Assembly (NCBI GenBank): GCA_028599035.1
Contig: JAQRMT010000058.1
Location: 1-9,267, forward strand
From: Gammaproteobacteria bacterium
GTDB lineage: Bacteria; Pseudomonadota; Gammaproteobacteria; PS1; Pseudothioglobaceae
DNA length: 9,267 bases
Direction: 5' to 3'
Of the stretch, positions 1-4,564 are shown in pieces. Each line of letters begins with the position of its first letter. Positions within the stretch are counted from its first letter, which is position 1. Made by a program: the position numbers and the translations under genes. The notes under the pieces were generated by a model that was given only the letters and a program-made list of their open reading frames with translations, was not told the DNA's origin and did no database searches.

Positions 1-111
1 ATGAATAATAGACCTAGGAAATGCTTGGGGTGGAAAACCCCATTTGAAGTCTTTGCTGAATTAACTGGTAAAGACTATTTTTTAAATGGAAGTGTTGCAC
101 TTATGGGTTGA
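1..111 (+). pseudogene. IS30-family transposase, C-terminal fragment (5' part outside window)
   Basis: The frame is open from the first base to a TGA at 109-111 and gives 36 residues. They include NNRPRKCLGWKTPFEVF and end in SVALMG. The NxRPRKxLGxKTPxEVF block followed by a short 'VAL' tail is the normal C-terminus of IS30-type DDE transposases, which cut and join the ends of their insertion sequence. The window starts inside the gene, so it cannot be told whether the upstream part is intact. The right inverted repeat of the element should lie within about the next 40 bases, but its other end is not visible and I cannot place it. It marks the left edge of an accessory region. Confidence 0.75.
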
Positions 112-250
112 ATTCGCCACTTATTATAAACAACAACAGCCAAAGTTTCCAAAATTACCCATCAAGCAATGTTTTGATTTTTTCTAGATTGCTACTGCCA
201 GCGGCGCTAATCCACTTTTCGTAATATTTTTTTGTCGCTAGGCTTGAATT
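107..250. repeat. Direct repeat copy 1 flanking the NYN gene (left)
   Basis: From about 147 to 250 this matches 1091-1196 in the same orientation, at roughly 88% by eye. Weaker similarity continues left to about 107 (copy 2 to about 1050), with a shared cacttatt. On the minus strand it carries the end of an open frame (see 155-250). The core differences are point substitutions plus one T-run length change (seven T here, six in copy 2). Confidence 0.7.
155..250 (-). pseudogene. Decayed C-terminal coding fragment, copy 1 (unknown protein)
   Basis: Read leftwards, this stretch encodes KYYEKWISAAGSSNLEKIK, then TLLDG and a TAA at 155-157. Upstream of it, the KPSDKK that should precede YYEKW lies in another frame because of an extra base in the A-run (T-run 227-233 on the plus strand), and a stop follows soon after. 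The same tail occurs at 1099-1200. The differences between copies largely preserve the amino acids, which suggests that both derive from a real gene. I do not recognise the protein family. It is a remnant, not a functional gene. Confidence 0.5.
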
Positions 251-294
251 TTATTTCAACCCTATTACAGTTTTCGTTATGCTGTTTTGCGGTA

Positions 295-981
295 TTATGC
301 CTCGGGCGGAAGGTACACATTAGGGCGGTGTAATAAATTACGCTGGCTGTCAATTATCTTATTGCCGAGCAGTGAGTCTTTTAGGTGTTTAACCTTAATT
401 TGACTAAATGAAAAATTATTTTGAATGTCTTTGGTTACAGATTTAAGGCCATGTGGAACAATGAACTTAATTTTTTTATTAGGCGATTTTCTCCATAATT
501 TAGCGGGCTGCATAAAGTCAGAATCAGCTGATATGATCATAAGCTTGTCAATTTCATTGTCTCGTAACAACTCTACAGCTTTAACTGACAAATTAACGTC
601 TGTTTCTTTTTCCTCGTAAGCATCATACTTCTTTCTACACTTCTTGCATGTGCGCGTTACTTTTTTAAACTTTCCAAATATAGGCTTCACGCCTTTTTCT
701 TGTAAAAAACTTACATAAGTCTGGTGTCTTTTCAATCTTGCTTGGTTGTTTGTCGACTGTCCACCTACTTTTTCATCATAGTAGGCCGTGAAATAATAAA
801 CCTCAACAAGTTCATCTTGAGGCGATAGAAAGTGTTGAGATAGTTTGTGTAGATCAAGCCACTTTAAATGATTGCCAACAAGTTTATCCCCTTTGTAAGC
901 ACTCTTAATAGTATTACTTACAGAATGATATAAATTGTAGCCATCAACCAAACAAACAGTTTTTATTTTTTGTTTTTTCAT
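295..981 (-). CDS. NYN-domain (LabA/DUF88-like) putative ribonuclease
   Basis: A 228-residue protein with the PIN-like NYN fold signature. The first strand ends in LVDGYN (residues 11-16, Asp13 and Asn16). A conserved KETD carries Asp128, and the acidic strand IISADSDF carries Asp153 and Asp155. Together these form the expected metal-binding pocket of NYN nucleases. A CKKC pair (Cys112, Cys115) just before the KETD helix is probably half of a zinc-binding insert. In the family these proteins are metal-dependent RNases or RNA-binding relatives, and several travel with mobile DNA. The frame could extend to a GTG at 1065, but that stretch contains a promoter -10 and a terminator hairpin, and homology starts only after Met at 981, so I chose 981. 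No Shine-Dalgarno is visible. The gene sits between two direct repeats and near transposase remnants, so it is probably acquired. The substrate is unknown. Confidence 0.8.
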   Translation of the reverse strand: MKKQKIKTVCLVDGYNLYHSVSNTIKSAYKGDKLVGNHLKWLDLHKLSQHFLSPQDELVEVYYFTAYYDEKVGGQSTNNQARLKRHQTYVSFLQEKGVKPIFGKFKKVTRTCKKCRKKYDAYEEKETDVNLSVKAVELLRDNEIDKLMIISADSDFMQPAKLWRKSPNKKIKFIVPHGLKSVTKDIQNNFSFSQIKVKHLKDSLLGNKIIDSQRNLLHRPNVYLPPEA

Positions 982-993
982 AAAATAATGGGC

Positions 994-1028
994 AAAAAAA
1001 GGGCCCGTAAGACCAACCTTACGAGCCA
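994..1028 (-). terminator. Intrinsic terminator in the leader of the NYN gene
   Basis: Read on the minus strand, a 10-bp stem GGCTCGTAAG / CTTACGGGCC with a six-base loop is followed directly by seven T (plus strand A994-A1000). One stem position pairs as G.U only in the minus-strand RNA (it is a C.A mismatch on the other strand), which supports this direction. It lies between the likely promoter (1057-1062) and the NYN start codon at 981. It is therefore either an attenuator of the NYN gene or the terminator of a short RNA. A smaller hairpin, AGGC/GCCT, precedes it at 1030-1042. Confidence 0.75.
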
Positions 1029-1056
1029 AAGGCATAACGCCTGATTTCAATTGAAC

Positions 1057-1062
1057 ATTATA
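1057..1062 (-). promoter_or_regulatory. -10 box upstream of the NYN leader
   Basis: On the minus strand a perfect TATAAT lies in the context AAGTGTATAATG. The same 12-mer occurs upstream of the tRNA-Leu gene (2430-2441). No good -35 hexamer is visible at 16-18 bp. A start near 1050 would give about 57 nt of RNA before the terminator T-tract. Confidence 0.5.
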
Positions 1063-1098
1063 CACTTATTCAATGCAGTAAATGTAGATTTTCCAAAA

Positions 1099-1200
1099 TT
1101 ACTTATTAAGCAATGTTTTTATTTTTTCTAGATTGCTGCTACCAGCGGTGCTAATCCACTTTTCGTAATATTTTTTATCACCAGGTTTGATTGAAGTGAC
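1099..1200 (-). pseudogene. Decayed C-terminal coding fragment, copy 2 (unknown protein)
   Basis: On the minus strand 33 codons are open between a stop at 1201-1203 and a TAA at 1099-1101. They encode SIKPGDKKYYEKWISTAG and then SSNLEKIKTLLNK. This copy keeps GDKK and YYEKW in one frame, unlike copy 1, so it better reflects the ancestral sequence. There is no start codon or upstream homology. It lies upstream of the NYN promoter, and the terminator at 994-1028 could originally have served this lost gene. The family is not recognised. Confidence 0.5.
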
Positions 1201-1228
1201 TTAACTCTATTATTTATCATTAGGAAAA

Positions 1229-1309
1229 TTATATATAAAGGGGTCAGTATATAAAGGGGTCAGTGTCAATTATATATAAAGGGGTCATATATAAAGGGGT
1301 CAGTGTCAA
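1229..1309. repeat. Tandem array of TATATAAAGGGGTCA units
   Basis: Two tandem units of 41 and 40 bp (1229-1269 and 1270-1309) each hold two copies of TATATAAAGGGGTCA, giving cores at 1232-1246, 1248-1262, 1273-1287 and 1288-1302. The second core of each unit is followed by GTGTCAA. The opposite strand reads TTGACACTGACCCC, a motif I associate from memory with the flanks of REP-associated tyrosine transposase genes. The array directly adjoins a likely remnant of such a gene. Confidence 0.75.
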
Positions 1310-1360
1310 TTATATTTTCTTTTTCCGCCATCCTTTTGGTCTGCCTCTATTTTTGCTTCT
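1310..1360 (-). pseudogene. Possible C-terminal remnant of a REP-associated (Y1, IS200-like) transposase
   Basis: On the minus strand 16 codons encode RSKNRGRPKGWRKKKI followed by TAA at 1310-1312, with a stop immediately upstream at 1361-1363. A basic GRPK-rich tail followed by TTGACACTGACCCC is what I expect at the 3' end of RAYT-type Y1 transposase genes. The fragment is very short and the catalytic HUH and Tyr motifs are absent, so the assignment depends on the tail and the adjoining array. Confidence 0.4.
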
Positions 1361-1398
1361 TTATTTCTCTCTGGGGAGTGAAATAGAAAAAGACGCAG

Positions 1399-1436
1399 AA
1401 AAAACCCAATTACGATAGTTCGTAACTGGGTTTTTT
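1399..1436 (-). terminator. Intrinsic terminator, left copy
   Basis: The stem CCCAATTACGA / TCGTAACTGGG is flanked by an A-run and a T-run, so it could work on either strand. It is the duplicate of the tRNA-Leu terminator at 2287-2326. The single changed base leaves a G.U pair in minus-strand RNA but an A.C mismatch in plus-strand RNA, which fits the tRNA direction. Confidence 0.65.
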
Positions 1437-1445
1437 GTTAAAAAA

Positions 1446-1471
1446 TGGTGCGGAAGGAGGGACTCGAACCC
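1446..1471 (-). pseudogene. 3' fragment of tRNA-Leu (acceptor strand and part of T-arm)
   Basis: The minus strand reads TTCGAGTCCCTCCTTCCGCA followed by CCA, matching the 3' acceptor strand and T-loop of the intact tRNA-Leu at 2335-2419. No matching 5' half lies upstream of it, so it cannot fold into a tRNA. It is the left-behind 3' end expected after integration into a tRNA gene. Confidence 0.7.
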
Positions 1472-1472
1472 G

Positions 1473-1583
1473 ACATTAAAACCACTCAGAGCCACAAACC
1501 GCTATACAAAAGCATTTAAAAGACTGTAATTAGTATATTTTGAACCTATTTAGAAATGATGCTGTCAAAATGTTGTCAATTTT
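1473..1583. other. AT-rich spacer between att-like repeat and toxin gene
   Basis: No open frame of note is present. It holds a TGTCAAAATGTTGTCAA pair (TGTCAA at 1563-1568 and 1574-1579) just downstream of the toxin gene. Short direct repeats of this kind can be integrase arm-type sites near an att site, but two copies are weak evidence. No integrase gene is visible anywhere in the enclosed segment. Confidence 0.3.
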
Positions 1584-1919
1584 TTAAGCACCCAATAAAG
1601 GCAGTAATTTACTTAAAACTTCATCAATAACAGGCTTGTCGGCTTTGGTGATTAATTTTACCTTTCTGTCTCTAAAACTCAGTGTATTGACAATGGCACT
1701 AGCAACTACGCTGGGCTTATCTAAGCCGTTAATTTTAACTTCCGTAAGTCCGCCACGAATACTGGTACTAATCGGAGAACAAATTACCATGCCCGTCTTT
1801 TTAGCATATTGCTTTGATGACAAAATAAGTGCAGGACGGTATTTGCCAATTTCCCTGCCTTTCGTAGGTTCAAAATCTAGCCAAACAATATCACCCCTGT
1901 CTGGAGTGTAATTATTCAT
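1584..1919 (-). CDS. mazF: MazF/PemK-family toxin (endoribonuclease)
   Basis: A 111-residue protein with the full MazF/PemK layout: PDRGDIVWLDFEPTKG at the N-terminus, YRPALILSS in the second strand (the Arg of this RPA motif is the usual catalytic residue), KTGMVICSPIST (matching the KTGM block of E. coli MazF) and VNTLSFRDRKVKLI before the C-terminal helix. Family members are sequence-specific mRNA interferases held inactive by the cognate MazE. Length is normal and nothing is truncated. The start ATG at 1919 overlaps the last 8 bp of the antitoxin gene, the usual coupled arrangement. The pair lies inside a tRNA-derived direct repeat, so it probably belongs to an integrated element. The cleavage sequence cannot be predicted from this. 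Confidence 0.9.
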   Translation of the reverse strand: MNNYTPDRGDIVWLDFEPTKGREIGKYRPALILSSKQYAKKTGMVICSPISTSIRGGLTEVKINGLDKPSVVASAIVNTLSFRDRKVKLITKADKPVIDEVLSKLLPLLGA

Positions 1920-2157
1920 ATTCGCTGTTTAACAACTTAGGTGCTAATTCAACATGTGCATTACTTGGTGTTATATCTGATAGTAACTCTTGTTCAGTAA
2001 ACTTTTTATTAGTTGACTTAACAGCATTAAAACCATTTTCATTAATGGTAATAGTTAGCAAGTCACCTTCTCTAAGGTTTGGGATGGTTCTCAATGCACC
2101 AGACACTCTAAGCGCTAATCCATTACCCCATTTCTGTACTCGGCTTTCTATTTGCAT
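1912..2157 (-). CDS. mazE: MazE-like antitoxin (AbrB/SpoVT fold)
   Basis: An 81-residue protein. It begins MQIESRVQKWGNGLALRVSG, the N-terminal swapped-hairpin DNA-binding domain of MazE (KWGNxxALR), followed by LREGDLLTITINENG. The acidic tail ELLSDITPSNAHVE is the part that in MazE family members wraps the toxin. An in-frame upstream start at 2241 would add 28 unrelated residues. I chose ATG 2157 because AGAGGTG sits about 7 bases upstream and the motif begins there. It precedes the toxin in an operon with an 8-bp overlap. In this family the antitoxin, and more strongly the complex, represses its own promoter. Confidence 0.88.
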   Translation of the reverse strand: MQIESRVQKWGNGLALRVSGALRTIPNLREGDLLTITINENGFNAVKSTNKKFTEQELLSDITPSNAHVELAPKLLNSEYE

Positions 2158-2181
2158 TTTTGACACCTCTATGATTGATAC

Positions 2182-2209
2182 AAAGTATATACAGCATACC
2201 ATGATTTTA
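2182..2209 (-). promoter_or_regulatory. Putative mazEF promoter and operator
   Basis: On the minus strand TTTAAA and TATACT are separated by 16 bp, about 25 bases upstream of the antitoxin start. The -10 overlaps the palindrome GTATATAC, with a GGTAT half nearby. This is a plausible autoregulatory operator for an AbrB-type antitoxin, but only by position and symmetry. Confidence 0.4.
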
Positions 2210-2274
2210 AATTGATAATACTTATTTCTGTAAATTCCCATCTATTCTATCAAACTCACTCCTATCCATCCATT

Positions 2275-2361
2275 AAAAAGACGCAGAAAAAAACCCAGTT
2301 ACGATAGTTCGTAACTGGGTTTTTTGTTAAAAAATGGTGCGGAAGGAGAGACTCGAACTCT
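2275..2361. repeat. tRNA-Leu-derived direct repeat, right copy (att-like)
   Basis: Partner of 1387-1472, with a period of 888 bp. It covers the tRNA-Leu 3' end (2335-2361) plus about 60 bp beyond the CCA, including the terminator. The tRNA gene is complete on this side, as expected at the junction where an integrating element restores the tRNA 3' end. Confidence 0.75.
2287..2326 (-). terminator. Intrinsic terminator of tRNA-Leu
   Basis: A perfect stem CCCAGTTACGA / TCGTAACTGGG with a four-base loop is flanked by an A-run and a T-run, about 10 bases beyond the tRNA CCA end on the minus strand. It is symmetric enough to stop transcription from both sides. Confidence 0.8.
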
Positions 2362-2419
2362 CACGCCTTTCGGCACTGGAACCTAAATCCAGCGTGTCTA
2401 CCAATTCCACCACTCCCGC
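2335..2419 (-). tRNA. tRNA-Leu (anticodon UAG)
   Basis: An 85-nt cloverleaf reads on the minus strand. The acceptor GCGGGAG pairs with CTTCCGC (one G.U), the discriminator is A and CCA is encoded at 2337-2335. The anticodon arm is CTGGA-TTTAGGT-TCCAG with anticodon TAG. A leucine-type variable arm, TGCCGAAAGGCG, is present, and the T-arm is GAGAG-TTCGAGT-CTCTC. All stems close, so the gene looks functional. It reads CUA and, by wobble, other CUN leucine codons. Its 3' end is duplicated at 1446-1471, which makes it the probable attachment site for the region to its left. Confidence 0.95.
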
Positions 2420-2430
2420 GTGGTTGTGGC

Positions 2431-2436
2431 ATTATA
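2431..2436 (-). promoter_or_regulatory. -10 box of the tRNA-Leu promoter
   Basis: On the minus strand TATAAT, in the context AAGTGTATAATG, lies 11 bases before the mature tRNA 5' end. No convincing -35 is seen in the AT-rich stretch upstream. The context is identical to that before the NYN leader. Confidence 0.5.
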
Positions 2437-2485
2437 CACTTTGTCTATGTTAAAATAAAAAATTTACAACGACAAGGATAACAAA

Positions 2486-2701
2486 ATGACAATCAATAAT
2501 GCAGTGTTGGCAATGGCAGGGATTTTTATCATGATTTCACTCTTACTTAGTGATATGGATTTTAGCGAGCCAAACTGGCTATGGCTAACTTTCTTTGTCG
2601 GCTTTAACTTGTTTCAATCCGCATTTACAGGCTTTTGTCCGGCATCTAAAATATTCAAAGCAACAGGGCTTAAAGACAGTAATTGTTGCACTAAAGACTA
2701 A
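2486..2701 (+). CDS. Small DUF2892 (YgaP-like) inner-membrane protein
   Basis: 71 residues with two hydrophobic segments, roughly 7-22 and 31-48, separated by a short polar loop. The GIFIMISLLLS and WLWLTFFVGFNLFQSAFTGFCP blocks match the DUF2892 transmembrane domain, found alone or fused to rhodanese domains as in E. coli YgaP, so a link to sulfur handling is possible but unproven. The CPAS motif and a CysCys near the C-terminus (SNCCTKD) are visible. AAGGA lies 7 bases before the ATG, a good Shine-Dalgarno. It is divergent from tRNA-Leu and convergent with cysG, with 3 bp between the two ends and no terminator seen. Confidence 0.85.
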   Translation: MTINNAVLAMAGIFIMISLLLSDMDFSEPNWLWLTFFVGFNLFQSAFTGFCPASKIFKATGLKDSNCCTKD

Positions 2702-2704
2702 TAC

Positions 2705-4084
2705 TTAAGCATCAAACCAATTCAGTTTTTCTCTTAACTTCACCACCTCACCAACAATAATTAGCGTTGGTGCATGGATGGTCTCGTTTGCCACCAAATT
2801 AGGCAATTCTGCCAGTGAAGTGGTATGCACTTTGTGTTCAGGTGTTGTGCCTTTTTCTACCAAGGCAACTGGCATATTGCCCCGCATACCATGGGCAATA
2901 AGTTGCTCCGAAAGATGTTGTGCGCCTTTGAGCGCCATATAAAATACAATGGTTTGCTGTTCAACTGCCAATTCTCCCCAAGGTAAATTCATACTGCCGT
3001 CTTTAAGATGCCCTGTTACAAACCGACAAGACTGCGAATAATCTCGATGCGTCAATGGAATGCCCGAATAGGTTGAGCAACCAGAAGCTGCCGTAATGCC
3101 TGGTACCACTTGAAAGGGAATACCATTTTCTGCTAAAGTTTCAATTTCTTCTCCGCCTCGCCCAAAAATAAATGGATCGCCGCCTTTAAGGCGACAAACC
3201 CGTCTGCCTTGCTTGGCTAAATCTACCAATAATTGATTAATCCCATCCTGCGGCACGCTGTGATTATCCCGTTCCTTACCCACATAAATCAGCTCCGCAT
3301 CACGACGCACCAACTCCATCACCTCAGGAGAAACCAAACGATCATACAAAACCACATCTGCTTGTTGCATCAAACGCAACGCTTTGAAAGTCAACAAATC
3401 CGCATCTCCCGGCCCGCCACCGACCAAATACACCTCGCCCATCTCACTATCGCTACTGCCATCAAGTTGCGCTTGTAAATCAGCCTTAGCCTCAGCTATC
3501 TTGCCAACAAATACTTTTTCTGCCACTACTCCTGAAAATGCTTTTTCCCAAAAATAACGCCTGTCTTCAATATGGCTAAATTTAGCCTTTACTTGCGCCC
3601 TAAAATCGCCCGCTAATTGTGCCAATTTCCCGTACGCATTCGGCAATGTGCTTTCTAATTTTGCCCGAATTAAGCGTGCCAATACAGGCGCTTTTCCTGC
3701 GGAAGAAATAGCAATCACAATCGGACTTCTATCAACAATAGATGGAACTATAAACGAACATAAATCGGGCGAATCCACCACATTCACAGGAATATTGGCC
3801 GTTTTTGCTACCTCAGATACTTGTGCGTTTAACGCCACATCATCAGTGGCAGAAATAATCAAAACTTGGGTATTAACATCACTAGGCTCAAAGCTTTTTT
3901 GAATAAGGGTGATTTTCTGATTTTTTGCTAATTTTGTAATGCCGTCACAAAATGCCTTAGATACGCAAACAACCTGCGCATTCGCCTTAAGCAATAGATT
4001 GATTTTTCGATAAGCAATATCACCACCACCCACCACTAAGCACGGCTTTTGCGTCAATTCAATAAAAATAGGTAAGTAATTCAT
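2705..4084 (-). CDS. cysG: Siroheme synthase (uroporphyrinogen-III methyltransferase / precorrin-2 dehydrogenase / ferrochelatase)
   Basis: A 459-residue trifunctional enzyme that converts uroporphyrinogen III to siroheme, the cofactor of assimilatory and dissimilatory sulfite reductases and of nitrite reductase. The N-terminal dehydrogenase/chelatase domain (about 1-150) has the NAD-binding LVVGGGDIAYRK, Asp104 in NVVDSPDLCSF and Ser128 in IAISSAGKAP. These correspond to the catalytic Asp and the phosphorylated Ser of Salmonella CysG at the same numbers. A linker helix region follows. The methyltransferase domain (about 216-459) has VYLVGGGPGDADLLT, Asp248 in LYDRLVSP, Lys270 in YVGKE, LKGGDPFIFGRGGEE and VPGITAASG. 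Met at 4084 is the CysG start; an in-frame start at 4141 would add 19 unrelated residues. There is no spaced Shine-Dalgarno. A TATAAT lies 7 bases before the ATG, so the mRNA may be leaderless. Confidence 0.95.
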   Translation of the reverse strand: MNYLPIFIELTQKPCLVVGGGDIAYRKINLLLKANAQVVCVSKAFCDGITKLAKNQKITLIQKSFEPSDVNTQVLIISATDDVALNAQVSEVAKTANIPVNVVDSPDLCSFIVPSIVDRSPIVIAISSAGKAPVLARLIRAKLESTLPNAYGKLAQLAGDFRAQVKAKFSHIEDRRYFWEKAFSGVVAEKVFVGKIAEAKADLQAQLDGSSDSEMGEVYLVGGGPGDADLLTFKALRLMQQADVVLYDRLVSPEVMELVRRDAELIYVGKERDNHSVPQDGINQLLVDLAKQGRRVCRLKGGDPFIFGRGGEEIETLAENGIPFQVVPGITAASGCSTYSGIPLTHRDYSQSCRFVTGHLKDGSMNLPWGELAVEQQTIVFYMALKGAQHLSEQLIAHGMRGNMPVALVEKGTTPEHKVHTTSLAELPNLVANETIHAPTLIIVGEVVKLREKLNWFDA

Positions 4085-4091
4085 CCGCCAT

Positions 4092-4099
4092 ATTATAAT
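4092..4099. promoter_or_regulatory. Palindromic ATTATAAT, possible shared -10 of two divergent genes
   Basis: The self-complementary ATTATAAT contains TATAAT on both strands. It sits in the 21-bp gap between the cysG start (4084) and the start of the divergent gene (4106), with 7 and 6 bases on either side. Initiation at the usual distance would place both transcript starts at or next to the start codons. No good -35 was found on either side, so this is tentative. Confidence 0.4.
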
Positions 4100-4105
4100 G
4101 TGCTT

Positions 4106-4510
4106 ATGCCTAACAAACACCACACTTGTCCTTTTTCCCATTTAATCCTTAGCGGTCGCTGTACCTGTAAATTCGCCGCTAAGGACTGCGTGGCAGAAAA
4201 AGAATTTGGCACCTGCCTCAACCAAAGTGCTTCAACTAACTGCCAATCCCTTTACTACCAACTTAGAGAAAACAGCAATTTTGTCCTAAAATCACATCAT
4301 CAATCCAGTCTCTCAGTCGGCCAACAGTCCAAAATAAAAATGGGCGGCCTACTCGCCTTACAAGAAATCATCACCCACTCGCCCGCCAACACAATCAACA
4401 ACATCAGCACATTAGTCGATACAGTTAAACAAGAATACGGCACTTTTGCACAAATCCCCTTCTCTCAACTTATGCCAAAAATTGCCAAATTTAAGTTTAG
4501 AAATCGGTAG
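4106..4510 (+). CDS. Cysteine-rich conserved-looking protein of unknown function
   Basis: 134 residues from ATG 4106; a GTG at 4100 would add two. I cannot name the family. The N-terminal third is cysteine-rich, with Cys8, 19, 21, 28, 37 and 46 (spacing C-x10-C-x-C-x6-C-x8-C-x8-C) around blocks such as CPFSHLILSGRCTC and KEFGTCL. These could bind a metal or Fe-S cluster or form disulfides. Then come LRENSNFVLK, a glycine patch MGGLLALQE (79-87) and a basic tail, FKFRNR. There is no signal peptide or membrane segment. No Shine-Dalgarno is present; a TATAAT ends 6 bases before the ATG. It is divergent from cysG across a 21-bp gap, which hints at shared expression with siroheme synthesis. The frame is long, uninterrupted and protein-like, so a real gene is likely. 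Confidence 0.75.
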   Translation: MPNKHHTCPFSHLILSGRCTCKFAAKDCVAEKEFGTCLNQSASTNCQSLYYQLRENSNFVLKSHHQSSLSVGQQSKIKMGGLLALQEIITHSPANTINNISTLVDTVKQEYGTFAQIPFSQLMPKIAKFKFRNR

Positions 4511-4564
4511 TAACACCTGCTATTAGCAAAGGATGAAATGCGGCTTTAGTCACATTCTTTTTGA

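Larger units (their letters stand above)
1050..1200. repeat. Direct repeat copy 2 flanking the NYN gene (right)
   Basis: The core 1091-1196 matches 147-250 in direct orientation, and weaker similarity continues to about 1050. With copy 1 it brackets the NYN gene and its leader; the period is about 944 bp. No short target-site duplication or inverted end is evident, so it looks like a duplicated chromosomal fragment and not an insertion-sequence end. Confidence 0.7.
1387..1472. repeat. tRNA-Leu-derived direct repeat, left copy (att-like)
   Basis: This 86-bp segment matches 2275-2361 in direct orientation with about three substitutions and a one-base difference in an A-run. It contains the terminator hairpin and the last ~26 bases of a tRNA gene (1446-1471, including CCA). 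Similarity stops inside the T-arm, beyond which the sequence is unrelated to tRNA. This is the pattern of an att duplication at the far end of a tRNA-integrated element. Confidence 0.75.

Noticed and set aside
112..140. Continuation of the IS30 transposase in the next frame (EFATYYKQQQ) as evidence for a frameshift
   Set aside because: The SVALMG ending before the TGA is already the normal family C-terminus, so the downstream frame is more likely chance or the IS end.
982..1065. A 28-residue N-terminal extension of the NYN protein from GTG 1065
   Set aside because: The stretch contains a TATAAT and a terminator hairpin with T7, and the NYN fold begins only after Met at 981.
1229..1309. CRISPR array
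   Set aside because: The repeated units are contiguous or separated by 1-10 bases and there are no spacers of uniform length; it is a tandem duplication.
1446..1530. A second complete tRNA gene
   Set aside because: Only the acceptor 3' strand and T-loop match; no D-arm, anticodon arm or 5' acceptor strand can be found upstream of it.
3233..3902. Plus-strand frames inside cysG
   Set aside because: They are antisense to conserved CysG motifs and have no protein-like features of their own.
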